Position numbers and translations under genes: made by a program. Shown in pieces: positions 7,900 through 16,490 of a stretch of DNA of 64,000 nt. How positions within the stretch are numbered: position 1 is the first letter of the stretch; each line of letters opens with the position of its first letter. Below the pieces are notes generated by a model. That model saw nothing but the letters and a program-made list of their open reading frames with translations. It was not told the DNA's origin and did no database searches. This stretch comes from an uncultured Opitutia bacterium (GTDB lineage Bacteria; Verrucomicrobiota; Verrucomicrobiia; Opitutales; Opitutaceae), in assembly GCA_903820035.1 (NCBI GenBank), contig CAIJFT010000037.1, positions 44,741 to 108,740 of the forward strand, written 5' to 3'.

Positions 7900-9243
7900 C
7901 TACTTGGCGAAGTGTTTGACCAAGACCTTGGCGTTGCGACCGCTTTCGTCGTAGAGCTTCAGGCGGGCCTCGGGAAGGATTTCCTTCGTCGTTTCCTCGA
8001 AGCCGCAGACGTTGGTGAAGAAGCCGAAGCTCTGCGTTGACAGGGCGAGGATGGTCGTCGCGCCGCGCTCCTGGGCGACAATCATGGCGTACTCGACCAT
8101 CTTCTTGCCGATCCCGCGGTTGTGGTAGAACGGCATCACGTACAGCGAGCCGACCTCCGCCAGCTGCGGTTTATCGGGGTAGAAGTACAGCGTGACACAG
8201 GCGATGATGTTTTCGTCGATCTCGAAGACGAAGAATTGATCGATGTTTTTTTCGATGGCCTGCTGCGAACGGAAGATGAGTTCCTCGCGCCGGACGGCCG
8301 CGCGCGTGAGGTTGTAGATCATCCGCACGTCGCTCTTCTTGGCCTTTCTGATCTGCGCGTAGTCATTGCTGTAGACCAGCGACCCGACGCCCTCGTTGGA
8401 GAAGATTTCGTTGAGCAGACCGTCGAAGACGCGGCCGTCGAGTACGTGGACACGCGGCGTCCCGGTCTCGATCGCCTTGATGGCGTGGACCGCCTTGCTC
8501 AGGCTTTCGGGGGCGATGCGTGCTTCCTCGTCCTGCACAATTTTCTGTAGCACATCGAGGGTGACTTCCTGCCGGACCTTGCCGTCGATGACGAGCCCGA
8601 GCGCGGTGGCGAGGTAGATGACTTTGGTGGCGTGCAACGCCTCGGCGAGTTCGGCGGCGAGCAGGTCGGAGTTTACGCGCAGCGATTTGCCGTCGGGGCC
8701 GAAGCCGATGGGGGAGACGATGGGCACGACCTGGCGATCGATCAGCTCCATCAGGAAGTCCTTGTCGATCCGCTCGACTTTGCCCGTGAACTGCTGGTCG
8801 ACGCCACGGATAATGCCGGTTGGCAGCGCCCGCACAGCGTTGGTCGAGGCGCATTTCAGTGCGTTCTGCGTCAGGCCCTCGATCAGCAAGTGCGCGACGC
8901 GGGCGGATGCGCGGATGGCGATGTCGAGGGTGGCGGCGTCGGTCACGCCCGTGCCGTCGGAATTGGTGATCGTGACATTCCGCAGCTCGGCGAGCTCCTT
9001 GAGCTGGTGGCTGACTCCGTGGACGAGCACCACCTTGATCGCGAGTGAGCGAAGCACCGCGATGTCGACGAGCAGGTTCGAGAAATTGTCGTCGGCCACG
9101 ATCGAGCCGTCGATGGCGATGACGAAGATCTGCCCCTGGAAGCGCGGCACATACTTCAGGATCCCGCGGAGGTCCGTCGGTTTGATCGTCGTCGCGTTTG
9201 CTGCTGCGGGTGGATTGGCCGGACCGTTGGTCGTGCTCATCAA
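7900..9243 (-). CDS. argA: N-acetylglutamate synthase (amino-acid N-acetyltransferase)
   Basis: The 447-residue product has the two-domain ArgA layout: an N-terminal amino-acid-kinase-like domain (about residues 30-290, with VVLVHGVSHQL and the RVNSDLLAAELA segment) and a C-terminal GNAT acetyltransferase domain (about 300-447, with the acetyl-CoA loop HNRGIGKKMV). It transfers acetyl from acetyl-CoA to glutamate, the first step of arginine synthesis. Two ATG codons in tandem (9243 and 9240) are possible starts. A 204-residue membrane-anchored protein gene lies 73 bases upstream on the same strand. Confidence 0.92.
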   Translation of the reverse strand: MMSTTNGPANPPAAANATTIKPTDLRGILKYVPRFQGQIFVIAIDGSIVADDNFSNLLVDIAVLRSLAIKVVLVHGVSHQLKELAELRNVTITNSDGTGVTDAATLDIAIRASARVAHLLIEGLTQNALKCASTNAVRALPTGIIRGVDQQFTGKVERIDKDFLMELIDRQVVPIVSPIGFGPDGKSLRVNSDLLAAELAEALHATKVIYLATALGLVIDGKVRQEVTLDVLQKIVQDEEARIAPESLSKAVHAIKAIETGTPRVHVLDGRVFDGLLNEIFSNEGVGSLVYSNDYAQIRKAKKSDVRMIYNLTRAAVRREELIFRSQQAIEKNIDQFFVFEIDENIIACVTLYFYPDKPQLAEVGSLYVMPFYHNRGIGKKMVEYAMIVAQERGATTILALSTQSFGFFTNVCGFEETTKEILPEARLKLYDESGRNAKVLVKHFAK

Positions 9244-9316
9244 TTGGAAGCCGCTGTGTTGTCGGGCAAGCGTCGGGCTACGTCAATAGCCGCCGCGGAC
9301 TTACCGGTGCCGTTGG

Positions 9317-9931
9317 TCACCGGACTTCAAGGCTCCAGGTTCGCGAGGAGTGCTCTCCGATGAGAATCGTCTGGTAACGCCCGCGCTTCAGGGCGCCGGC
9401 GGGGATGGTCAGCAGGACCGCCGCGCCCAGCGAGCGGGTGAGCAGGTTGGCGGGGATGGGCTCGAAAGTCGGCGCGATCACGAGTTGATCGCCGCGGACG
9501 TAGACATGGGCCCCGCCGAGCTGCTTTTTGTCGTCGGGCAAGGTGCAGGTCAGCTGCACGATATAGGGCTGGAGCGCGTTGGCCGTGGGCGCGGCGGTGA
9601 CGCTGGTGATTTCGGCGGGCAGGAGAATGGGCTCGACGAGCGTCGACTTCAGGTCGGCCGGCAGGCCGCCCGGGGCGGGCGTGGCGGCGCTGCCGCCCGG
9701 AAGTTTCGCGCCGTCGGCCGGTCGCGTGGCGCTGATGGGAATACGCTGGAAGCCGGCGGCGAGCAGTCGCGCGATGTTGGCGCGGTTCTTCATGTCTTCG
9801 TAGGGCAGGAAGGCCGGGGCTTCCTTCCGATACCGCAGGGTCAGCACGGTGTAGGGCACAATGCAAAGGACGATCGCGAGGACGATCCACTTCATCGGCC
9901 AAGGCTTTCTTGAAGGGGCGGCGGCGGACAT
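9317..9931 (-). CDS. Hypothetical single-pass membrane protein
   Basis: A 204-residue protein with one N-terminal transmembrane helix (KWIVLAIVLCIVPYTVL, about residues 14-30), a short helical part and a Pro/Ala-rich linker, then a beta-rich extracytoplasmic domain. No family was recognised. It lies just upstream of argA on the same strand and is divergent from proS, with 83 bases between the two starts. Confidence 0.65.
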   Translation of the reverse strand: MSAAAPSRKPWPMKWIVLAIVLCIVPYTVLTLRYRKEAPAFLPYEDMKNRANIARLLAAGFQRIPISATRPADGAKLPGGSAATPAPGGLPADLKSTLVEPILLPAEITSVTAAPTANALQPYIVQLTCTLPDDKKQLGGAHVYVRGDQLVIAPTFEPIPANLLTRSLGAAVLLTIPAGALKRGRYQTILIGEHSSRTWSLEVR

Positions 9932-10014
9932 GGCCGGCCATTGAGCGGCATGCGACGGCCGGCGCGCAAATAAAATTGCTCCGGCGGAGGCGGGCTGTTT
10001 CGTTGCCCGACTTC

Positions 10015-11787
10015 ATGAAACTCTGGTCCCAGTTTTTTATCCCGACGTTGAAAGAGAGCCCGGCCGACGCCGAAATCGCTTCGCACAAGCTCCTCGTGCG
10101 GGCGGGCCTCGTGCGCAAGTTGGGCGGCGGACTTTACACCTATATGCCCCTCGGGCTGCGCGTGATCCACAAGATCACGCAGATCTGTCGCGAGGAGCTG
10201 GATCATTCCGGGGCAATCGAGCTGTGGATGCCGCACGTGCATCCGGTGGAATTGTGGCAACAGGGTCCGCGCTGGGCCGCGGCCCGCGAGATCATGTTCC
10301 GCGCCGACAGCGCCGGCGACGGCAAGCGCGCCCCGCGCGAGCCGGAGTTCGTGCTCGGGCCGACGCACGAGGAGGTCATCACGCCGCTCGTGAAGGCCGA
10401 GATCAGCAGCTATCGCGACCTGCCGAAGAATTTCTTCCAGATCGCCACCAAGTTCCGCAACGAGATCCGTCCGCGCTACGGTCTGATGCGGGCGCGCGAG
10501 TTCATCATGATGGACGCGTACTCGTTCGATGCGAATGACGACGGCGCGATCAAGAGCTACCTGACGATGAAGGCGGCCTACGAGCGCTTCTTCAAACGGC
10601 TCGGCACCCACGCCATCGCCGTCGAGGCCGACACCGGCGTGATGGGCGGAAGTTTTTCCCACGAGTTCATGGTCCCCGCCGAAATCGGCGACGACGACGT
10701 GATCTACAACGAGGCCAGCGGCTACGCGGCGAACCGGGAGAAGGCGACCAGCGCGCTTGTGCCGGCCGACCTCCAGGACGCGGCGCCCGCCGGCGCGGTT
10801 GAGGAATTCGCCACGCCCGGCGTCGTTACGATCGCCTCGCTCGAGGCCGCACCGCACTCGGTGCCGGCGGACCGGCAGTTCAAGACCTTGGTGTACATGG
10901 GTGACGGCAAGCCGTTCCTCGTGATCTTGCGCGGCTGTGACGAACTGGAGGAGGCCAAGCTCGGCTCCCTCGGTTTCACGCTTTTCCGGGCGGCGACGGC
11001 CGAGGAAATCGAGCCGGTATTGGGCGCGAAGCCCGGTAGTCTCGGTGCGGTCAAGGGCTCGATCAAAGATCCGTCCGCCTTGGCCGGCATCTTCGCCGAC
11101 CACGCGATCCGCCTGATCGGCAACGGTGCGACCGGTGCGAACAAGGACGGCTTCCACCTACGCAACGTGAACGTGGTCCGCGATCTCGCGGTCACGAAGT
11201 TCGGCGACTTCCGCCGGGTGCGCCCGGGCGAGCCCGATCCCAAGTCGGGCCAGCCGCTGCAGGTCCGCCGCGGGATCGAAGTCGGCCATATCTTCAAGCT
11301 GGGCACGAAGTATTCGGAGAAATACGGCGCCTCCTACACCGACGACCAGAAGCAGACGCACCTGATGGTGATGGGCTGCTACGGTATCGGAATTAGCCGT
11401 ACGATGCAGGCGGTGATCGAGCAAAGCCATGACGCCGACGGTATCGTCTGGCCCTGGAATTGCGCGCCCTTCCATGTCCTTATCTGTGTGCTCGATCCCC
11501 AGCTGCCGGAGGCGATGGAGCTTGCGCGCAAGCTCGGCCAGGCGGCGGAGCGGGCCGGCGCGGACGTTCTGATCGACGACCGCGCGGAGCGTCCGGGCGT
11601 AAAGTTCAAGGACGCCGACCTGATCGGCATCCCGCTGCGTCTGACGATCGGCGGCAAAGGCCTCAAGGAGGGCATCATCGAACTCAAGTGGCGTGCTCAG
11701 AAGGATGTCGCCAAGGTCCCGATCGCCGAAGCGGAGTCTTGCATCGAGACCGCGGTCCGCGAAGCGGCCGCCAAGGCGCAGGCCTGA
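10015..11787 (+). CDS. proS: Prolyl-tRNA synthetase
   Basis: The 590-residue protein is a bacterial-type class II ProRS, which attaches proline to tRNA-Pro. It has the N-terminal catalytic core with motif 2 (FRNEIRPRYGLMRAREF), a YbaK-like editing insertion (about residues 230-410), motif 3 (YGIGISRTMQAVIEQ) and a C-terminal anticodon-binding domain. Length is near the E. coli enzyme (572). The frame is open to 9910, but the ATG at 10015 gives the family start MKLWSQFFIPTLKE. No Shine-Dalgarno is present. Confidence 0.95.
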   Translation: MKLWSQFFIPTLKESPADAEIASHKLLVRAGLVRKLGGGLYTYMPLGLRVIHKITQICREELDHSGAIELWMPHVHPVELWQQGPRWAAAREIMFRADSAGDGKRAPREPEFVLGPTHEEVITPLVKAEISSYRDLPKNFFQIATKFRNEIRPRYGLMRAREFIMMDAYSFDANDDGAIKSYLTMKAAYERFFKRLGTHAIAVEADTGVMGGSFSHEFMVPAEIGDDDVIYNEASGYAANREKATSALVPADLQDAAPAGAVEEFATPGVVTIASLEAAPHSVPADRQFKTLVYMGDGKPFLVILRGCDELEEAKLGSLGFTLFRAATAEEIEPVLGAKPGSLGAVKGSIKDPSALAGIFADHAIRLIGNGATGANKDGFHLRNVNVVRDLAVTKFGDFRRVRPGEPDPKSGQPLQVRRGIEVGHIFKLGTKYSEKYGASYTDDQKQTHLMVMGCYGIGISRTMQAVIEQSHDADGIVWPWNCAPFHVLICVLDPQLPEAMELARKLGQAAERAGADVLIDDRAERPGVKFKDADLIGIPLRLTIGGKGLKEGIIELKWRAQKDVAKVPIAEAESCIETAVREAAAKAQA

Positions 11788-11976
11788 GCGGCGCTTAGGC
11801 GGCTCGCGGTGGCGAGGCGCCGGCGTTCGTTGCGCGAGCGACGGGCGACGGTGCGGCGCGGTTATCGCGAGGCGCCCGGCTCGCGGGGAGTTTCGCCTGG
11901 GGGACGGATTGCGCGGTGGCCCGCTGGATCTGAAAACCCCCGGACCCATCCGGATTCACGTGGCCGGCCGGCCATG

Positions 11977-13767
11977 CTATTTTGCGCGTTCGAGTCGCTC
12001 CAGCGCGGCGAGGTTCGCGAGGCACACTTTGTTGCCCGGTTCCAGCCAGAGGGCGCGCGCGAAGAGTCGGCGAGACTCCGCGTACTCGCCGCGGTTGCCG
12101 ATGAGCAAGCCAAGGGCGGTGTAGTCGGCGACGGTCCAGCCGTCGTACTTGATGGCCAGCTCGTAGTGGCGGCGCGCGTCGGCCGGGCGGTTGATCTTTT
12201 GGTAGAGCGAGCCAAGTTCCCGGTGGAGGCCGGCCGACCGCGGGGTTAATTTCAGTGCTTTCTCAAACCACGGGAGCGCTTGGGCGAAGTCGTCGCGCAG
12301 GGTCCAATAGGAACCGAGGTTGCTGTAAAGGGCGGCGTTATCCGGCTCAAACCGGATCGTCCGTTCAAGAATGAGCCGAGCCTCGTCAAAGTTTTGCCGG
12401 CGCAGGGCGATAATGGCGAGTTGCGTGTGGGCGTTGATGTAGTCCGGTTCGCGCTCGATGGCCAAGCGGTACTGCGCGATGACGTCGGCCTCCGGCCGTC
12501 CGGCGGCCTGCAAGGCCACGCCGTACAGGTAGCGGATCGAGGCGTTGTCTTCGCCGGCAGCCAGACTGCGCTCGTAAAGCTGCACACTGTTCGTCCACGC
12601 GGTTACTTGACGCTGGGTCAGGAAAAAACACGCGGCCAGCGCAAGGCCCGCCGCACTTATCGCCAGTTTTTGCCGGCGCGGTGAAGATTGGACCCGGTCG
12701 CCGACGATCCAGGCGGCGGCGGTGAGCACTCCGAGCATGGGAACGTACATGTAGCGGTCCGCCATCGCTTGGGCGCCGACCTGCACGATGCCGATGACGG
12801 GAACCAATGTGCCCAAAAACCAGAGCCAGCCGAAAACCAGCGGCCGTTGGGTGCGGCGTTGGGTCCAGACCAGCGCGGAGAACCCGAGGAGCAGCAGTAA
12901 GGCGCCGACCCAGATCCAGACCGGCCAGTATCCGGGGTGTTGATAGAGCGGGCTCAGGGATTGGGGCCAGGCGGTCTTCCCGAGATAGCGCACATAGGAA
13001 ACCACCGCGTTGGCCAGGCGGGCGCTCATCGGGATGCGCTCCGCGTAGTTGGCTGCGCCGGACGAGTATTGGACCACGAAGGTCACCACACTTTGGGCGA
13101 GTACAATGGCGAAGAGCGGGAGTTTCTCCCCGATCAGGCGACGCCAAGGCAGCTCGGGCCAGCGTTGGAGCGGCCAGAAATCCAGCAACAGCAGGGTGGC
13201 GGGGAATGTCACCGCCATTGGTTTGGCGAGCAACGCCAGGGCAAGGCAGAACGCCACCGCGGCGTAGCGCCACGCCGAGGGGCGCTCCCGCCAGCGGTGA
13301 TAGGCGGCGAAACCGAGCAGCCAGAAAAAAGTGCAAAGCAGGTCCTTTCTTTCCGAGATCCAGGCCACTGATTCGACGTGGAGTGGATGCAGGGCGAAGA
13401 GTGCGGCGACCAAGGCTGGACGCCAAAGCGCACCGGTAAACCGCCGCCAAACCAGGAAGACCAAGAGGGTGTTGAGCGAGTGCCAGCCCACATTCTCCCA
13501 GTGCATCGGCCCCGGCGTTACGCCGAAGAGGTCGCAGTCCAGCATGTGGGAGATCGAGGTGAGGGGGTGCCAGTTGCTGGAGTGGATCGCGGTGGCGACC
13601 CACGTGAGCGAAACGGCCCGCACGCCCCGGTTGATCATGGGCGCGTATTCGACGTAAGCGTCGTCGTCGAGATTGACGAATTGGCATTCGCCGGCGTGGC
13701 GAAATGCGGTCGCGGTCACGGCGATCAGAGCCAAGCCGAGCCAAAATGCAGGCGGGAGGCGGCGCAT
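11977..13767 (-). CDS. TMTC-like membrane TPR protein, putative mannosyltransferase
   Basis: A 596-residue protein with about ten transmembrane segments in the N-terminal two thirds and TPR repeats from about residue 430 to the end. The first loop carries FVNLDDDAYV, and NWHPLTSISHMLD and HPLHVESVAWISERKDLL follow; these are hallmarks of the GT-C-like TMTC/protein O-mannosyltransferase-related family. Glycosyl transfer from a lipid-linked donor is inferred from the family only. It is divergent from a family 2 glycosyltransferase gene, which suits a role in surface glycosylation. Confidence 0.8.
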   Translation of the reverse strand: MRRLPPAFWLGLALIAVTATAFRHAGECQFVNLDDDAYVEYAPMINRGVRAVSLTWVATAIHSSNWHPLTSISHMLDCDLFGVTPGPMHWENVGWHSLNTLLVFLVWRRFTGALWRPALVAALFALHPLHVESVAWISERKDLLCTFFWLLGFAAYHRWRERPSAWRYAAVAFCLALALLAKPMAVTFPATLLLLDFWPLQRWPELPWRRLIGEKLPLFAIVLAQSVVTFVVQYSSGAANYAERIPMSARLANAVVSYVRYLGKTAWPQSLSPLYQHPGYWPVWIWVGALLLLLGFSALVWTQRRTQRPLVFGWLWFLGTLVPVIGIVQVGAQAMADRYMYVPMLGVLTAAAWIVGDRVQSSPRRQKLAISAAGLALAACFFLTQRQVTAWTNSVQLYERSLAAGEDNASIRYLYGVALQAAGRPEADVIAQYRLAIEREPDYINAHTQLAIIALRRQNFDEARLILERTIRFEPDNAALYSNLGSYWTLRDDFAQALPWFEKALKLTPRSAGLHRELGSLYQKINRPADARRHYELAIKYDGWTVADYTALGLLIGNRGEYAESRRLFARALWLEPGNKVCLANLAALERLERAK

Positions 13768-13951
13768 GGGGGCGGTATCGGTCTAGCGGCCGTTACGGTG
13801 CGCGAGGGCCGCGGTGAATTTCGATTTGCCTGTGGTCGGATCGGGCCTCTCTTCTCCACGTTCGTATGACATTCGGGTTGAAATTTCGCTTTGGCTCGGG
13901 GCAGGGCAAGAAAATCTCGGTCCGGCTGACGTGGCGCGCGGGCCAATACCT

Positions 13952-14692
13952 ATGATCAACGGTAAAAAAATAGCGGTCGTCTTCCCCGCCTATAATGCGG
14001 AGCTGACGCTGGCGCAGACTTATCGTGAGGTTCTCGCGCAGGGAGTGGTGGACCACGTGCTCTTGGTCGACGATCGGAGCCGGGATGGTACGGTCGCGCT
14101 TGCGCGGACCCTGCCCGGGATCGAGGTGATTGAACACGACCGCAACCGCGGCTACGGGGGAAATCAAAAGACCTGCTATCGCGCCGCGCTGGCCCGCGGG
14201 GCGGACGTCGTCGTGATGGTGCACCCGGACTACCAATATACCCCGCGCCTGATTACGGCACTCTCCAGCATCATTGCTTTCGAGGTGTATCCCTGCTCCC
14301 TGGGTTCGCGGATTCTGGGGGGGCGCGCCCGCCACGGCGGCATGCCCTGGTGGCGATATGTGAGCAATCGGTTGCTCACGCTTTTCCAGAATGTGGTGCT
14401 GGGCGCCAAGCTTTCCGAATACCACACGGGATACCGCGCGTTCTCGCGGCGGATTCTTGAAGAGGCGCCGCTGGAGGATTTTGATGACGACTTCATTTTC
14501 GACAACCAGATGCTCGTCTGGATTCTGGGTCGGGGCTACGGCATCGGCGAGGTGACCTGTCCGACGAAGTATTTTGCCGAGGCCAGTTCCATCAGCTTCA
14601 GCCGATCGGTAAAATACGGGCTGGGCTGCCTCCGCGTGGCACTGGCGCATCGCCTCAATCCGCGGGCGGCGACCCGGCGGGCCAAGGCGTGA
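13952..14692 (+). CDS. Family 2 glycosyltransferase (dolichyl-phosphate mannosyltransferase-like)
   Basis: The 246-residue protein has a GT-A fold: VVFPAYNAE near residue 9, the nucleotide-binding VDDRSRDGT near residue 37 and VVMVHPDYQY near residue 87, where DPD-type metal motifs usually lie (HPDYQ is common in this subgroup). It lacks transmembrane segments. Polyprenyl-phosphate sugar synthesis is plausible given the neighbouring TMTC-like gene, but the sugar is unknown. The frame is open to 13814; the ATG at 13952 gives the family start MINGKKIAVVFPAYN. Confidence 0.85.
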   Translation: MINGKKIAVVFPAYNAELTLAQTYREVLAQGVVDHVLLVDDRSRDGTVALARTLPGIEVIEHDRNRGYGGNQKTCYRAALARGADVVVMVHPDYQYTPRLITALSSIIAFEVYPCSLGSRILGGRARHGGMPWWRYVSNRLLTLFQNVVLGAKLSEYHTGYRAFSRRILEEAPLEDFDDDFIFDNQMLVWILGRGYGIGEVTCPTKYFAEASSISFSRSVKYGLGCLRVALAHRLNPRAATRRAKA

Positions 14693-14755
14693 TGCCGGCC
14701 CGAGCTTGTAGCGGTGTGCCCGGGCGGCCGCGGCGGCAGGACAATTTTAGGGGTG

Positions 14756-15106
14756 ATGGTGACGAAGATTGCAGAGGACGGTCGGAGCCGTTTACTGGTC
14801 CCGAAATTGAAGCCGACGAACTCTCAGGCGCTCCCGAAGGAAGCCACCCACACCGAGCTTGCGCTTGAGGGGAGGTGGCGGGTCGTGGTCGTCAACGATC
14901 CGGTCAACCTCATGTCATACGTCGTGTTGGTCTTTAAGAAAGTCCTCGGCTTCGACGAAACCACCGCCCGACGCAAGATGCTCGAAGTGCACGAGCTCGG
15001 GCGCTCGATGGTCTGGAGCGGACTCCGCGAGAAAGCCGAGGCGTACGCCTTCACCCTGCAGCAATGGCACCTTCACGCGATTCTTGAGCCCGATGAAACG
15101 CATTGA
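14756..15106 (+). CDS. clpS: ATP-dependent Clp protease adaptor ClpS
   Basis: The 116-residue product matches ClpS, which binds N-degron substrates and delivers them to the ClpA/ClpC unfoldase. It has the VVVNDPVNLMSYV segment around residues 46-58, with the DPVNLMSYV form typical of the actinobacterial-type subgroup, and the VHELGR helix. The N-terminal 40 residues are a polar extension. The ATG at 14756 is preceded by a weak AGGGG. The stop overlaps the next gene by 14 bases, which points to coupled translation. Confidence 0.88.
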   Translation: MVTKIAEDGRSRLLVPKLKPTNSQALPKEATHTELALEGRWRVVVVNDPVNLMSYVVLVFKKVLGFDETTARRKMLEVHELGRSMVWSGLREKAEAYAFTLQQWHLHAILEPDETH

Positions 15107-15554
15107 GGTCAAACTCGCGCTGACGGTCGTGGCCCCGCTCCTCGATGTCGTGAAGGAACTGGCCGACAGCCTCCGCTCCCGGCCGGCGGGACCGTCGGGG
15201 TTGCCCGATGTCGATCTTGATTTCAGCGTCGAGTGGAGCCGGGAGCTTGTCGAGGGGCAGCGCGCCGAGATCGACGCCCTGCTTGGACTCTTCGGCGAAG
15301 ATTTTTTCAAAGAGGGGGTGGTCGCGTTTGACGATCAAAATGCGGAGCTGATCCTCCGGGCCTGTGCCGCCATCCGGCTGCGGCTGCGGGAAACGTTGCT
15401 GAAGCCGATGGGCGACGAGGCGCTCGAGACGGGCGATATCGATCTGGGCAAGCTGACTCTGGCGGTGCGGCGGGCGTTTATGTGCTATCTTTTTCTCGCG
15501 ACCTTGCAGGAACTCATCATCCAGCACCTCGACGAAACCATCCTCGGCGGATAG
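15093..15554 (+). CDS. DUF2017-like protein following clpS
   Basis: A 153-residue acidic, largely helical soluble protein. It starts MKRIEVKLALTVVAPLLDVV and overlaps the end of clpS by 14 bases. In Actinobacteria clpS is commonly followed by a DUF2017 gene; position, size and the helical composition here fit that, but the sequence match is only moderate by eye. The function of DUF2017 is unknown; a role linked to ClpS is suggested by the coupling alone. Confidence 0.65.
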   Translation: MKRIEVKLALTVVAPLLDVVKELADSLRSRPAGPSGLPDVDLDFSVEWSRELVEGQRAEIDALLGLFGEDFFKEGVVAFDDQNAELILRACAAIRLRLRETLLKPMGDEALETGDIDLGKLTLAVRRAFMCYLFLATLQELIIQHLDETILGG

Positions 15555-15589
15555 CGCGGATTGGCGTTTGACGGAGCGGGCGGGTGGGG

Positions 15590-15737
15590 TAGGGTGGCAG
15601 CGACACCCTGCAGCGTTCGAGGTGCTTTCAATAACTGCTCTTTGCCTTAGGAAAATCAAGGGAGCCAAAACCGTCGTGGATTATGTCAGGCCGTAAACCG
15701 GAAGACAGAGGCTGCGGCGGAGGCGCCCACTTTAACT
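15590..15737 (+). ncRNA. ssrS: Candidate 6S RNA (RNA polymerase regulator)
   Basis: The segment can fold into a long closing stem: GTGG (15594-15597) and GCG (15600-15602) pair with CGCCCAC (15724-15730), and CCCTGCAGC (15606-15614) pairs with GCTGCGGCGG (15711-15720) with one bulge. The 5' strand CCTGCAGCGTTCGAGG and the 3' strand ACAGAGGCTGCGGCGG resemble conserved parts of 6S RNA (E. coli ATGTTCGCAAGC and ACAGCCTGCGGCGG), and CCAAAACCGTCGTGG resembles the pRNA-template side. The central region does not fold as cleanly as E. coli 6S. Length is about 145 nt, on the short side. Confidence 0.55.
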
Positions 15738-15985
15738 AAAAAAGGTCTTGAGCCTTTGGGCATACGGCGCAGGTGGGGCTGTCATTCTTTTTTCGTCGGT
15801 TGTCGGTATCGGCCGAACCGTCGGCCATGGGGATCCGGCACACCCGGACGGCGTGAATGATACCAACGATCCCTGGCGTTTGCAGGCTAGACCCGACCGG
15901 TGGTCGGGCGCCGGCTCTGCGGGCGGGGGGCGGGGGGTGGGGGGCGTCGGGCGAAGCAAAAAGGCTAGAGCGGTTCCACGATTCC

Positions 15986-16024
15986 CGTAGCCCCGTTTTC
16001 GCCTCGGGCGCAAGCGCGGCTACG
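15986..16024. repeat. REP-like palindrome, GTAGC/GCTAC family
   Basis: Arms CGTAGC and GGCTACG enclose a centre with CGCCTCGGGCG. The half CCGTTTTCGCCTCGGGC is almost identical to a half of the element at 38284-38320 (GCGTTTTCGCCTCCGGC), so the two are copies of one dispersed element. Confidence 0.65.
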
Positions 16025-16136
16025 GAAAGTTTGGAACCGCGCCCACGTTCGATTCCGGCGGGCGCTGCTCGGTCGGCGCCGGGAAAAGATTGGACGCCGT
16101 TAGCGGCCCCCGCTCAGCTCGCTCCCTTCCACACCC

Positions 16137-16475
16137 ATGCCTCCCACCGTCTACTCGATCATCCACGTCCTCTCCATTCTCGTTCTCACGGGCTACACCT
16201 TCTACGCGTTCGCCGCGGCCCCCGAGTCCCGCAAGCGCGTACTCATGATCACCGGCATTGCGAGCGTGCTCGCTCTGGTGGGCGGCTTCGGGCTCCAGGC
16301 GAAACTCGCCCTTGGCTGGCCGGGTTGGCTCTTCGTCAAAATCGTCTGCTGGCTTACCCTTTCCGCGCTGGCGGGCTTCGGCTATCGCCGTCGCCAGTCC
16401 GCCCCCACCTTGGCCGCCGTCGCCTTTGCCTGCGTCACGGTGGCGGTGGTGATGGTTTACGTGCGCCCGTTTTAA
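16137..16475 (+). CDS. Small integral membrane protein, function unknown
   Basis: A 112-residue protein with four hydrophobic segments (about residues 6-28, 36-56, 62-82 and 88-108) and short polar loops. No family was recognised. It ends 15 bases before the family B DNA polymerase gene on the same strand and may share its transcript. Confidence 0.7.
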   Translation: MPPTVYSIIHVLSILVLTGYTFYAFAAAPESRKRVLMITGIASVLALVGGFGLQAKLALGWPGWLFVKIVCWLTLSALAGFGYRRRQSAPTLAAVAFACVTVAVVMVYVRPF

Positions 16476-16490
16476 GGTTGGCGCATCCCG

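Larger units (their letters stand above)
15555..16136. other. Intergenic region with 6S candidate and a palindrome
   Basis: No convincing protein gene lies in these 580 bases. It contains the 6S-like RNA segment (about 15590-15737), a T-rich and A-rich stretch just after it, a G-rich run around 15920-15950 and a REP-like palindrome at 15986-16024. Confidence 0.6.
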
